Shown here piece by piece: positions 9,600 through 19,950 of a DNA stretch of 64,000 bases; position 1 is the stretch's first letter; every line of letters begins with the position of its first letter. The translations under genes and the position numbers were made by a program. The DNA is from Macrosoma leucophasiata (Eukaryota; Arthropoda; Insecta; Lepidoptera; Hedylidae): the NCBI GenBank assembly GCA_036365455.1, contig JAWQUS010000022.1:7998001-8062000 (forward strand). The letters are read 5' to 3'. The notes beneath the pieces are model-generated. The model did not search any database. It was not told the origin of the DNA and saw only the letters and a list, made by a program, of their open reading frames with translations.

Positions 9600-10237
9600 C
9601 AATTAGCTCATACAAATTTGTATCTGCTGATGACGTCACACACTTGTATTGTACCTACGAAATCAATGACTTATTCAAGAAATCTTAAAAGATCTTTGTT
9701 AATATTGCGCTTTTGTAAATATTTAACATTGTAAAAGTTGTTGGGATTAATACAAGGAATCTAACACTCTCATTATTTAAAAAAAAAACTTTTTTATTTC
9801 TCTTTTTTTTTAATTTTTCTTTTTTTCCAATTTTTATAACTTTTTTACACTTGCACATTTTAATATTTCGGACTAAGTCATTTAAAACAAAAAGAAAAAT
9901 ACGCATTGTCAATTTAGGCTAGAGCGCCTTCTGCGCTCGCCGATTGCCCGGTGAAGTAGACTAGTGCCGTCTCGAGACAGGCCCGCCTTCATAAAAACCG
10001 ATAAAAAAAAAAAATACGCGTTGTCAAATACCCTATATAAACATTGTGAAACTGTGCCAACAGTGCGTTGTAATCTTTTGAAAGCACATTTGAGCCTATA
10101 AAAGATTTCAACGCACTATTGAATAAAATATCATAGCATTTCCATTTTGGTGAATTTGGGATAGATCGACAGATCGACACAACCTACCCTTTTCACCATT
10201 TTACAACAGGACAACAAGGAGAACAATTCAAAATTCC
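9600..10237. other. AT-rich stretch without a clear feature
   Basis: Contains T- and A-runs. A short segment near 9915-9990 (CGTCTCGAGACAGGCCCGCC) has a weak echo at 33470-33500. No gene is supported. Confidence 0.4.
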
Positions 10238-10556
10238 ACAACCAACCCATTATACGTCCCACTGCTGGGCACGAATCTCTCCCCTTTTTGGGGGGAAGCC
10301 TGGAGCTTACTCCACCACGCTGTTCCAGTACAGATTGGTGAAGATAAGGGTTAGTGGCCAACCCGCTGTCGAATGTTTTCAAACCGCCCATAAGGCCTCC
10401 GACAAGGTTTAACGACTGCTATCCATCGATAGCAACCGGGACCGACGGCTTAACGTGCCCTCCGAAGCACGGAAACGCGCATTTAATTTGCCACTAGCGG
10501 TCACCCATCACACACCCGACCGCTTATGATCATCAAGAGCCGCGGGGACACGCGCG
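10238..10556 (-). mobile_element. SINE-5S copy
   Basis: A reverse copy. Its left end CCCATTATACGTCCCACTGC is the SINE 3' end. The 5S-like head at the right is recognisable as GCGGTCACCCATCACACACC and then degenerates. Confidence 0.75.
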
Positions 10557-10557
10557 T

Positions 10558-10765
10558 TTTAAATTCCATACATCCATACTTAATTTGGTCTCTATTACAC
10601 AGACATCAATCAGTGACGTGTATTTACACGTGCACCTGTGTGCGTAGCACGTAGAGAATATCAACCGTCGCCGATAAGAAGGGAGGAGGCTGGGTGAGGC
10701 GGGGAAATCAAGCGGGATGTCGAAGTGTCCATTCTATACGTAGTATTATTACATATTCTCTGCCG
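10558..10765 (+). repeat. rep-M copy
   Basis: Shares TTAATTTGGTCTCTATTACA, GTGCACCTGTGTGCGTAGCA and TACGTAGTATTATTACATAT with copies near 22665, 33657, 44290, 49560 and 58650. The family is short and non-coding. I see no terminal inverted repeats. Confidence 0.65.
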
Positions 10766-11056
10766 CTACTGCGTTCGGGTACTTACACTTCCTGCCTACC
10801 CCCTAAAAACTTATAGTGAAAGACAACCACGAATACGGAAATAACATACTAAATTAACACAAAATGATTTGAATGGTACATTAATGCGTTTTAAAACATA
10901 TAATTTTGTTAAAAACACATTGAGATTTTCGATTCAATATCTGATCGATCGATAATGTCAATATTCAGACCGAATCTTAAGCGTATATTAAAGGCACGTT
11001 TATTTTATGAAGTACTATCTTTTGCCCGTGGCTTAGTCCCCGTGTACTTTAATTAA
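10766..11056. other. Spacer holding one of two 43-bp direct repeats
   Basis: No gene. Bases 10919-10961 are identical to 11394-11436 (key core CTGATCGATCGATAATGTCA). The pair brackets the SINE-B copy at 11057-11378. Confidence 0.7.
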
Positions 11057-11378
11057 CTGCCTCAGTAGCGTAGTGGTAGCAGGCCACTACTATTACGCTG
11101 GAGGTCCTGGGTTCGATTCCCGGGTCGGGGACTATCAGAGATAACGGTTTAAAATCCTTTATCTCTGCTTCTATTGGGATTTTTTCAATTTTCTGGAAGT
11201 TTCCCAGTACCCCGGAGTTTGGTAATGTGCCCGGAGATGGCAACAGGTTCGCCACCTGTTACATGGGCCTAAAACGTAACCGACGAATCGAGGGTGTTTG
11301 CGTGTATGATTGAATGCATGCATTCATTTACCTCTACCTACCTCTTCGGGGATTACAGGCGTGAAGTTACGTTTTTTA
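11057..11378 (+). mobile_element. SINE-B, full-length reference copy
   Basis: The head is tRNA-like: box A in TAGCGTAGTGGTAGCAGG and box B GGGTTCGATTCCCGG. A body follows with TTTATCTCTGCTTCTATTGG and GTAATGTGCCCGGAGATGGC. The end is CTACCTCTTCGGGGATTACA and GTGAAGTTACGTTTTTT. This layout is typical of a tRNA-derived SINE transcribed by pol III. Two subtypes occur here, with a GTCGGGGA or GTAGGGGG junction after box B. Confidence 0.85.
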
Positions 11379-11447
11379 AATTATTCAAAAGATATTGAGA
11401 TTTTCGATTCAATATCTGATCGATCGATAATGTCAACACAATTAATA

Positions 11448-11712
11448 CTGGTGGTAAAGCTCCAGTGATGGAGCTCGCGTATGTAGGCACCACCGCATTA
11501 CCTAATATACTTGCCGCTAAATGGTAGTGTTCAGATGGTAATGTACGGCCACGGCCCTGTAGTTTCCAGCACAGAGGCATCACACCTTAGGCCTCAGGAG
11601 TGGTAACGCATCTGCATTTTGACCTTGATCTTCATGTGCGTGTCTATAGGCTGCAGCCGTCACTTGGCATCACTGTGAACTGCATACTTGTTTGCCACTT
11701 CCATTATATAAA
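11448..11712 (+). repeat. rep-A copy
   Basis: Near full length, with a small deletion after TAGTGTTCAG, ending CCATTATATAAAAAAAAT. A reversed rep-A 5' scrap (11713-11760) abuts it. Confidence 0.75.
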
Positions 11713-11765
11713 AAAAATAAGATAGATTAGGTAATGATGGTGACTACGCCCTCGAGTCCCTATAT

Positions 11766-12328
11766 TAGTAATTCTATTCCTTGACTTGAAAAATTAAAAA
11801 TAATAAACATCAAAAGATGCAACGATAAAACACTGTCTACCCCACAAAGCTTATCGGACGAACATACCGAACATAACATGCTCCGTGACTTTTTTGTTCA
11901 AAATACCCCGTCTTGTTCATGGTCATCAATAATATTGTGATCGTTTTGTGGTCACGACACGACGACGATACGATTTGTGTTACGATATTTTGGGCACATT
12001 GTTTATGCATGTATGCACACACTGAAAAGTAATTTTGCTTATTTATTACAGCTGCTATTTTTTTATGTATGGAAGGTGTATGCAACTCACATTGATGTTG
12101 CTATACATTTTTTTTTCTCTTTTTAAATTGTTTGGAGTATTTTGTTTTAGTTTCTACTTTTCATAAATTTTGATAATATGTAATGCATAATTAAATTTCA
12201 AACAAATTATTTTATCCGGAGGTGGGAACCTGGAGTCCTGAAATACAGGGTATCCTAGTTTAGACTCCAGACTTCACTAAACTTTTTATGACACAATAGA
12301 TGTACAATAGTTCTACTAGTGTCTCTTC
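11766..12328. other. No recognisable feature
   Basis: About 560 bp of AT-rich sequence. The 82-codon open frame (11837-12085, -) lacks splice context and recognisable motifs. Confidence 0.45.
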
Positions 12329-12600
12329 TGGTGGTAGAGCTCCAGTGATGGAGCTCGCGGGCGTAGACACCATCGCATTACCTAAGATACTTGCCGCTAA
12401 ATGGTAGTATTCAACACTATCGTGTTCCGGTTGGATGGTAATGTAATAACTATCAGAGGCATAACAACTTAGGTCTCAGGGGTGGCAACGCATCTGCATT
12501 TTGACCTCAGGTTATTGTGTAGATGTCTAAAGGCTGCAGTCGTCACTTAACATCCATGTGAACTGTATGCATGTTTGTCACATTCATTACATAAAAAAAT
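12329..12600 (+). repeat. rep-A copy
   Basis: Full length with a small internal deletion, ending CATTCATTACATAAAAAAAT. A short inverted rep-A scrap lies at 12640-12690. Confidence 0.75.
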
Positions 12601-12879
12601 GTATCATTTAAATAGAATTTAATACGTAAGTTAAAACTGGTTGTAGCTCTACCACCACATACATGGAGCTCTCCAGTGACGAAGCTCGCGGGAGAAAGCA
12701 TAAAATAGGCAACTTACAATGCGAAAGCTATATAGAATAATACAGTATTAATCATTATCGAACTAAATAGGTACCTCAGTCATCTTTGTTTCGTGGACCC
12801 TTTGCCTAATAAATGCTTTTCTATGTTTTTATTCCTTAAATTGTGTAAATATTATTATATTATTATTTTATGTGTTAAT

Positions 12880-13080
12880 TTTTTTTTAATTTTTTTGTTA
12901 GATCATATATTTGTATTCTTTACATTAAGTTTTCTTTATTCATAAGTTGTAACACTTACCACAATATCTCATCATGATGAGGGTTGACTGGTAGAGAATG
13001 CTTCTAGGCATGATGTCCGCCCTTTGTTTTAACTTGTATTCAATGTTAAATCAATAAAAAATAAATAAATAAAATAAAAT
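12880..13080 (+). mobile_element. Probable LINE 3' end
   Basis: CTGGTAGAGAATGCTTCTAG, CATGATGTCCGCCCTTTG and a terminal AATAAAAAATAAATAAATAA resemble the 3' ends of common lepidopteran LINEs. No coding part is retained. The family is inferred from memory of typical ends. Confidence 0.4.
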
Positions 13081-13358
13081 AGTCGTATATTGTAAAACCG
13101 CGACCTTTTTAATGTCAAAATCTGTTACCTCCCTGGTGACTTATGAGTTTCGGTGGCGGAATACTTTTATCTCTTATCTCACCACCACTGAATATTTTAT
13201 GTTTGTATTAAATATATATTTTAATTCAAAGTAAACGGCTTCATACACTTGTGTATTGAATGCTTTTGATTGATTCATTTATGTTTTTACATTGTATCGT
13301 CGCGTAATAACTCTTAAAGCGACATAACATTTGAATTGACATGACGATTGCCAATTGA

Positions 13359-13568
13359 CGACCCGGTTAGTCCAGCAGTGTGAGATGACCGTTTGATTCG
13401 AAGGGTCGCGGGTTCGATCCCCGCACCGGGACAAATATTTGTATGGCCTACAGATATTTGTTTCGGGTCTGGATGTTTGTGTATATGTTGTATGTGTACA
13501 ACGGCACCCACGACACAGGTTTATACCTACTGTGGGGCTGTGAGTGTAAGCGTATTTTATTTATTTGT
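13359..13568 (+). mobile_element. SINE-C, tRNA-derived SINE, reference copy
   Basis: The head GACCCGGTTAGTCCAGCAGT to GCACCGGG folds like a tRNA: acceptor CCCGGT/ACCGGG, T arm GCGGG-TTCGATC-CCCGC, and box A around TTAGTCCAGCAGTGTGAG. The body contains CAGATATTTGTTTCGGGTCT and CGGCACCCACGACACAGG. The tail is GCGTATTTTATTTATTT. The open frames crossing it are not genes. Confidence 0.85.
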
Positions 13569-13582
13569 ATATATATTTTTTT

Positions 13583-13712
13583 AACAACTTAGGTGTTAGT
13601 GGTGGCAATGCATCTGCATTTAACTTTTGGTTTTTGTGGTTTTTGTGCAGATGTCTATAGGCTGGAGTCATCACGCATGCTTGTTTGCTACCTACGTTAC
13701 ATAAAAAATAAT
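13583..13712 (+). repeat. rep-A 3' half
   Basis: Directly follows the SINE-C tail and ends CCTACGTTACATAAAAAATA. Confidence 0.6.
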
Positions 13713-13736
13713 GTGGAATAGTACGTTAACTTCGTA

Positions 13737-13870
13737 AAAACGTAACTTCACACCAATCCCCGAAGGGGTAGGCAGAGGTAAATGCATGCATTCAATCATA
13801 CATGCAAACACTCACGATTCTCCGGTTACGTTTTTGGCCTGTGGCGAGCCTATTGACATATCTGCTCTCA
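13737..13870 (-). mobile_element. SINE-B 3' part
   Basis: A reverse copy truncated before the tRNA head, with CCCCGAAGGGGTAGGCAGAG at its 3' end. Confidence 0.65.
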
Positions 13871-13889
13871 CATTACAACTATAAATTAA

Positions 13890-14101
13890 TAAATAAATAA
13901 AATACGCTTACACTCACAGCCCCACAGTAGGTATAAACCTGTGTCGTGGGTGGCGTTGTACACATACAACATATACACAAACATCCAGACCCGAAACAAA
14001 TATCTGTAGACCAAACAAATATTTGTCCCGGTGCGGGGATCGAACCCGCGACCCTTCGAATCAAACGGTCATCTCACACCGCTGGACTAACCGGCTCGTC
14101 A
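13890..14101 (-). mobile_element. SINE-C copy
   Basis: A full-length reverse copy, with tRNA head CCGCTGGACTAACCGG at the right end. It is inverted relative to the copy at 13359, giving a SINE-C inverted pair about 320 bp apart. Confidence 0.85.
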
Positions 14102-14103
14102 AA

Positions 14104-14190
14104 TTGGTGTTAAGTGATCTCTGCTACAGTCATAATTTAACATCAATGTGAACTGCATGCTTGTTTGCCACTTCCATTACATAAAAAAGG
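14104..14190 (+). repeat. rep-A 3' end fragment
   Basis: Carries only the last 80 bp, ending CCACTTCCATTACATAAAAA. Confidence 0.6.
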
Positions 14191-14317
14191 CCTATTTCAC
14201 CGTAAAACGTGTTTTGCGTTCTTAAACGAGTTCAATAACACTGTTTAGATTTCACTTACGAAATTTGTTTGTAATAAGGTTGAAATTCGATGCAAATTTT
14301 AAGCTAAAACAAATGGT

Positions 14318-14552
14318 GTTTTTTTTATGTAAGGGAAGCGGCAAACAAGCATGAAGATCACATTGATGTTAAGTGATGACTGCAGCCTATAGACACCCAC
14401 ACAAAGACCAAGGTCAAAATGCAGATGCGTTTCCACTCCTGAGGCCTAAGGTGTTATGCCTCTGTGCCGGAAATTACCGAGCCGTACATTACCACATGAC
14501 CGGAACACGATAGTGCTGAACACTCCCATTTAGCGGCAAGTATATTAGGTAA
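14318..14552 (-). repeat. rep-A copy lacking the 5' end
   Basis: A reverse copy that stops at GCGGCAAGTATATTAGGTAA, before the CTACCACCAG end. Confidence 0.7.
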
Positions 14553-15133
14553 ATAATAAATAAATATACCTTACTCCCTAAATACAGGGGAGACCGGGGA
14601 TGGTAGACTAACCTTTGACTTAAGCCCGTATATCTCTGATGTTTAACTTAATATGACAAAAACAACAATTGCTATAGACAGAAGAACTATTCAGGTACCT
14701 AAAATACTGTAATATGACCTATATATTTTTATATTGTAAACGGGACTTAATCGCGTACTATTTTAATCGAAGTATTTACCTCGACACTCGACGTTTCGGC
14801 CGTAATGCGACGGCCGTGGTCACGAGTAGACTATATATTCATATATTCATCACTCTAATACTTATTTAGCCGATTTTATAAACCTCTGACGTTTGGTCAA
14901 CCTACCCCATGTCCGGGGTAAGTTGACCATAAGCATAGGGTAGGTTGACCTAGTCAGTAATTGTAGTAAATAAAGAGGATTAGTATAAAATAAAATATCA
15001 AAATTTACTAAATGATAGATACATTTTATTTAAAATAAACAAAATCAATTTTGCGATCCATTCTCCGTTCACAAATAATTTTAACAATCTTAAATTGTTT
15101 TACTTTTAAAATAACAATAAGTAAGATTAATTT

Positions 15134-15504
15134 AAGCGAAGCGCGCATGGCCCAGCGGCTGGTGTAGATCGTAAGCGATCTGCTCGGTTCAGCACTACGG
15201 GCGCGGTCGGGTAGTGTGATGGGTGACCGCTAGTGGCAAATTAAATGCGCGTTTCCGAGCTTCGGAGGGCACGTTAAGCCGTCGGTCCCGGTTGCTATCG
15301 ATGGATAGCAGTCGTTAAACCTTTCGGAGGCCTTATGGGCGGTTTGAAAACATCCGACAGTGGGTTGGCCACTAACCCACCCACCTCCACCAATCCGCAT
15401 TGGAGCAGCGTGGTGGAGTAAGCTCCAGGCCTCCTTCCAAAAAAGGGGAGAGACTCGTGCCCAGCAGTGGGACGTATAATGGGTTGCCATTATTATTATT
15501 ATTA
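15134..15504 (+). mobile_element. SINE-5S, full-length copy
   Basis: The 5S-like head (CTGCTCGGTTCAGCACTACG, GGGCGCGGTCGGGTAGTGTG, ATGGGTGACCGC) is better preserved than at 7730, and the tail is ATT repeats. TAAGATTAATTT at 15122-15133 recurs at 15655-15666, beyond the adjoining RTE fragment. Confidence 0.85.
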
Positions 15505-15512
15505 TAAGATTA

Positions 15513-15654
15513 GGAATCGGCGTGCATGTATGAAGAGAATGATGAAGGTAGACGAGGCACGACAGGTTTGTCAGAACCGGGATGTCTGGCGCTCTACACT
15601 CTCTGCCTACCCCGTTAGGGACCTGGCGTGAAGACACATACATACACACATACA
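15513..15654 (+). mobile_element. RTE-like LINE 3' end fragment
   Basis: Matches the last roughly 140 bp of the RTE ORF copy at 25543-26352 (GCGTGCATGTATGAAGAGAA, CTGCCTACCCCGTTAGGGAC) plus a CATACATACA tail. TAAGATTA lies on both sides, so it probably inserted into the 3' target duplication of the SINE-5S. Confidence 0.75.
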
Positions 15655-15769
15655 TAAGATTAATTTCATTGTAATTTCTGTTCCAACCTTAATTGTAACT
15701 TCGATTATTGTAATAAACCGCTAATCACATTGCTGCCATATTAATATTATTTAACATACATAAACATTG

Positions 15770-16098
15770 CGTGTCTCATACGGTGTTAATCTATAGTAAA
15801 TATCAGCAGCCGTCTTCGAATGAGGTACCAGTTTGTTTTCTTCATCATCGCTAAATATCTGCCTATCTCTTATGTACCCAGTCGTATCCAGGGTCAAATC
15901 AGCTCTGCTAAGGTTGGGATTTCTTTCTAGCTTTTGTCTTAGTTAACTTACATAACGATGCAACGTTTAATATGGAATTTCGTATTTATTTGATGTAGCG
16001 TTTACGCTGTTATTATCGAAGATTACTGCGTGGCAAGCTCTTTCTAAGATAACTTTTGGAGCATTACCCCTTTCAGATTTTCTTTTGTACGTCTTCAT
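15770..16098 (-). pseudogene. pogo-like transposase N-terminus, broken
   Basis: Minus-strand reading from the ATG at 16098 gives MKTYKRKSERGNAP, then ILERACHAV, NKYEIPY, stop, TLHRYV and a further stop. After that come GYIRDRQIFSDDEENKLV and TAADIYYRLTPYETRNV. This order matches the N-terminal psq-type helix-turn-helix and following linker of pogo/Tigger/jerky-like transposases. At least two in-frame stops and loss of the DDE catalytic region make it dead. Its position inside the inverted-repeat element at 14586-17067 fits. The family is assigned by motif memory, not alignment. Confidence 0.65.
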
Positions 16099-16704
16099 TG
16101 TTTGAAAAAAAACAACTGTTAATTAGTATGTAACAGAAGACTATAAAAGTGCTTACATTGATGATGTATCACACATTAATTATTCTTAAAAATAAGTAGG
16201 TATAAATTGTCGAAGAAATAATATATTATTTATTTAATTACTCACAGAGTTAAAATTGTTAAAAGTACAAAAGTTTTCCATCATTTTAAACAACTTTTAC
16301 TTACAGTAGGATCAACTGGAGTTGGTTGACTTATTAGTCTACCTACCCCGAACAAAATTCGTCAACCAGTCCCTGACGCCATTTTGAATTTTACCTGCTC
16401 ATTATATGCAAACTCTGGTACTAACATAGAAGCAATACTGTGTTATATATTATAGAACTACTATATTTTAATTTGGCATAAGAACAACATTTGTTCTAAC
16501 GGATTTATAGGCACAATAACAAAAAAAGTCCAAACGAAAAAAGTTATTTACCGAGACCAAAAACACAACATGTGATCTCACTGTCGAACGCCTTGCGGCT
16601 GCAGTGGCTCACTTCGCACAAGTTCGCGGGTCACGAGGAGGCATCGACACTCATGATTTGTTGATCAATCATGCTATGGTGACGAGTTATTTTTGTTTAG
16701 TCTA

Positions 16705-17017
16705 AAAAAAACGTAACTTCACGCCTGTAATCCCCGAAGGGGTAGGCAGAGGTAAATGCATGCATTCAAGCATACATGCAAACACCCACGATTCGCCGGT
16801 TACGTTTTGGCCCATGTAACAGGTGGCGAGCCTGTTGACATCTCCGGGCACATTACCAAACTTTGAGGTACTGGGAAATTTCCAGAAAATGGAAAAGTCC
16901 CAATAGAACCAGAGATAAAGGCTTTTTCACCATTATCTCTGATAACCCCTACCCGGGAATCGAACCCAGGACCTCAGCCTAGTAGTAGTGGCCTGCTACC
17001 ACTAGGCTACCGAGGCA
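16705..17017 (-). mobile_element. SINE-B copy with target duplication
   Basis: A full-length reverse copy of the GTAGGGG subtype. It is flanked by the exact 10-bp repeat GTTTAGTCTA (16695-16704 and 17018-17027). Confidence 0.85.
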
Positions 17018-17403
17018 GTTTAGTCTACCTGCCCCTATAGCCAACCATACCCGGTCTCCCCTACCTTGGGACCTTCACAACAACTAAATTCGATTAATTT
17101 TGCAATACTGTTGTGTAAGACTAATTCAAAATGAATAAAGCATTTTTACTTATCCTTTTTCGCAAATTATATTTTGAACACTATTGTATTTCTGACAATA
17201 TTCCCTTTAAATTTGTTTCGCGATAATTATTGTTATATTAATGAAAAATTGGCACTTCGGACCCCAGGACAGACAGACAGACAGATATAAATGACGTGAT
17301 TTTGACTTTAATTAATGAGTTAAGGCGAAGATATGTTGACTACAGTACCTAACAAGAAATATTCCACATCGACCTTAGGAAGAAAACTTCGATTTATTTC
17401 GAG

Positions 17404-17680
17404 TCTTTTTTTATGTAATCGAGGTGGCAAACAAGCATGCAGTTCACATTGATGTTAAGTGATGACCGCAGCCTATAGACACCCACACGAAGACCAAGTT
17501 CAAAATGCAGATACGTTACCATTCCTGAGGCCTAAGGTGTTTTTCCTCTGTGTCAAAAATTACAGGGCCGTACATTACCACCTGACCGGAACACGATAGT
17601 GCTGAATTCTACAATTTAGCGGCAAATATCTTAGGTAATGCGGTAATACCTACGCTCGCGAGCTCCATTACTGGAGGTCT
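17404..17680 (-). repeat. rep-A copy
   Basis: A near full-length reverse copy with a diverged 5' end (GGAGGTCTACCT). Confidence 0.75.
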
Positions 17681-17737
17681 ACCTAATCGAACCCCAAGCG
17701 TAGAAGGTAAGGAGAGACGTTTCAATATATATGGATA

Positions 17738-18350
17738 TTTGGTCCGCACCTTGTACACTATATTGAGAGAAGAAGCATAAAATACTGAATCATTTTCAGC
17801 TATTATAGTATTCAAATCGTTTATTATGCCTTCAATTAATTGTCGTAAGTATATTTCAACAGCCTCAGTAGCGTAGTGGTAGCAGGCCACTACTATTTCG
17901 CTGGAGGTCCTGGGTTCGATTACCGGGTCGGGGACTTTCAGAGATAACGGTTTAAAATCCTTTATCTCTGCTTCTATTGGGATTTTTCCATTTTCTGAAA
18001 GTTTCCCAGTACCCTGGAGTTTGGTAATGTGCCCGGAGATGGCAACAGGTTCGCCACCTGTTACATGGGCCAAAACGTAACCGGCGAGTCGTGGGTGTTT
18101 GCATGTATGATTGAATGCATGCATTTACCTCTGCCTACCCCTTCGGGGATTACAGGCGTGAAGTTACGTAAGTATATTTCAAAAACAAGAATGTCTTAGA
18201 TGCAATGTGGTGACATCACATTGTTGTCATATAAAAATGATATTAAATAAATATTTCCGACAAAAATACAACTAAGTATTCAAATTATTTCTTGAGTATT
18301 TTTCGTTATCTTTTGATATAGTGTACAAGGTGCGGGCCCAACGTGGATAA
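17738..18350. mobile_element. MITE-S, inverted-repeat element split by SINE-B
   Basis: The ends GGTCCGCACCTTGTACACTA (left) and TAGTGTACAAGGTGCGGGCC (right) are inverted repeats of about 20 bp. Removing the SINE-B at 17860-18166 leaves an element of roughly 300 bp. A second copy lies at 54087-54316. No transposase is present. Confidence 0.65.
17860..18166 (+). mobile_element. SINE-B copy with target duplication
   Basis: A full-length copy of the GTCGGGGA subtype. CGTAAGTATATTTCAA occurs at 17844-17859 and again at 18167-18182, a 13-16 bp duplication, as part of it may be the SINE tail. The 171-codon open frame crossing it on the minus strand is not a gene. Confidence 0.85.
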
Positions 18351-18528
18351 TGTCCTATTACCTTCACAATTTATATAATGATTTCATGTTAAGAACTTCG
18401 CCTTATTGAAAATTTTCAAACCAGTTCGCCTTTATGCCCTCCACATTAGCATTGTATGAAATTACTCTTCATATTTGGAAAGTACGTAGGTATATTGGCA
18501 TACTCTAAAATAATTATTATCTTACTAG

Positions 18529-18560
18529 CTGTGCCCCGCAGGTTCGGCCTCATGAAAGCA
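18529..18560 (-). mobile_element. Helitron 3' end scrap
   Basis: CTAGCTGTGCCCCGCAGGTT, only the terminal part of a LEP1-type element. Confidence 0.4.
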
Positions 18561-18599
18561 TTTTTTTTTGTCATATAAGTGATCACTAGGTAATGGAAA

Positions 18600-18970
18600 G
18601 GCGCCCGGTTTAAACTTGATCACAGGTGAAGTAGAAGAAAAGAAAGAAAGAAAAAAACATTTATTGGCGCAGCCGATCAGGTACTGCATAAAAAACAATA
18701 GAAAAAAAATCACATTTAAAATATAAGTAGGTAAGTACGAACAAAAGAAAAAAAACATTTATGAAAGGGTTGACAATAGAACACAAAAAAAGGAAGAAAT
18801 GTATAAAAAAAAGTACCTTGTTCCAGTAGAAAAAAAAAACAAGATCTCACGGCTGCACCAAATAGTTCCCAGTTCAGCATAATGTCAAGCCGGAGCCCGA
18901 CGCTGGTTTTCAACTGGAAACTACTCGGTGGGACACGGATATCAGTCCTAAAAGTCGATATCAATATAAT
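18600..18970 (-). mobile_element. rep-O, probable LINE 3' end
   Basis: The reverse of the copy at 28970-29395, sharing CTCACGGCTGCACCAAATAG, CAGCATAATGTCAAGCC and ACATTTATTGGCGCAGCC. In forward sense it ends CGCCAATAAATG plus T/C-rich sequence, like a polyadenylated LINE. Confidence 0.55.
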
Positions 18971-19135
18971 AAATTCTTACTAGGAATAAACCTATACATA
19001 TGGGCAAATAAATATTACATATTATTATATTAGTGTAAGTACTGAAACAATTGCCAACAACCCATTGTTTTCCTAACAATGCTATGTAATGCCATTATGA
19101 GAGTGCAATACTATCCCAAATTGTGAACCTAAACC

Positions 19136-19725
19136 TGGAAAAACACAGAGCCTAATTCATACCGACCAATCAGCCTTCTTCCAACAATGTTCAAACTCTT
19201 TGAGAAAATTTTCTTGAGTAGACTAAAGCCAATCCTGGATGAAGAGGCTGTAATTCCAAACCATCAATTTGGATTCCGTGAACAGCACTCCACAGTTGAG
19301 CAGGTGCATCGTGTGGTGTAATCACGTTACGTTCCAAAGATTGCCTAATCTTCTTAGATTAGGCAATCTTTGGAACAGAAAGAATACTGTACTGCAGTCT
19401 TCTTAGATATCAAACAAGCATTTGACAGAGTCTGGCATGAAGGATTACTATATACGCTCAAAACCTTATTACCAAACTCGTACTACATGGTATTCAAATC
19501 ATACTTGCTGGGCAATTCCAAGTTAAGTTTGGTGATGAAGTGTCTCAGCTAGACAACATTGGAGCATCTGTACCACAAGGCTCTGTGCTCGGTCCTGTCC
19601 TATACTCAGTAAATACAGCCGACCTACCTTGCAGCGATAATGTAGTAACAGCAACATATGCAGATGATACTGCCTGGCTAGCAAGCCACAATGACCTGGC
19701 TGTGGCAGCAGAAATCCGTCCATGA
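19136..19725 (+). pseudogene. jockey-clade LINE reverse transcriptase, frameshifted fragment
   Basis: Reading from 19136 gives NSYRPISLLPTMFKLFEKIF and NHQFGFREQHSTVEQVHRVV. Then EYCTAVFLDIKQAFDRVWH appears at 19370-19552 and SVPQGSVLGP plus the catalytic YADD at 19540-19725. This is the order of jockey-type reverse transcriptase blocks (palm, FLDI aspartate, YADD box). At least two frameshifts and an inserted hairpin (19331-19376) break it. Endonuclease and thumb parts are missing, and a SINE-5S follows directly. Confidence 0.8.
19331..19376. repeat. Perfect 20-bp inverted repeat inside the jockey remnant
   Basis: GTTCCAAAGATTGCCTAATC at 19331-19350 and its exact reverse complement at 19357-19376 are separated by TTCTTA. 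The right arm belongs to the LINE reading frame, so the left arm looks like a copied inverted duplicate. Confidence 0.9.
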
Positions 19726-19742
19726 AAAACAAGGAAACAAAA

Positions 19743-19950
19743 TCCGTTGATGGCAGTCGTTAAACTTTGTCGGAGGCCTTATGGGTTTGAAAACATCCGA
19801 CAGCGGGTTGGCCACTAACCCTTATATCCACCAACCCGCATTGGAGCAGCGAGGTAGAGTAAGCTCCAGGCCTCCCTCCAAAAAGGTGAGAGACTCGTGC
19901 CCAGCAGTGGGCCGTTTCAAAGGTTGCCATTATTTATTATTATTTTATTT
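19743..19950 (+). mobile_element. SINE-5S, 5' truncated
   Basis: Lacks the 5S-like head. It runs from GGCAGTCGTTAAACTTTGTC to GGTTGCCATTATTTATTATT. Confidence 0.75.

Larger units (their letters stand above)
14586..17067. mobile_element. Decayed pogo/Tigger-like DNA transposon with nested SINEs
   Basis: The ends are inverted: AGGGGAGACCGGGGATGGTA at the left and the reverse of AGGGGAGACCGGGTATGGTT at the right. The inner side near both ends carries repeated GTAGGTTGACC-type motifs. A broken transposase start lies at 15770-16098 (-). Three later insertions sit inside: SINE-5S (15134-15504), an RTE 3' end (15513-15654) and SINE-B (16705-17017). TA precedes the left repeat, as expected for the Tc1/mariner superfamily. 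Confidence 0.65.

Noticed and set aside
15230..15655. 141-codon minus-strand open frame
   Set aside because: It runs across SINE-5S and an RTE 3' end in antisense.
17609..18124. 171-codon minus-strand open frame
   Set aside because: It spans rep-A, MITE-S and SINE-B sequence. The same SINE-B peptide text appears wherever SINE-B occurs.
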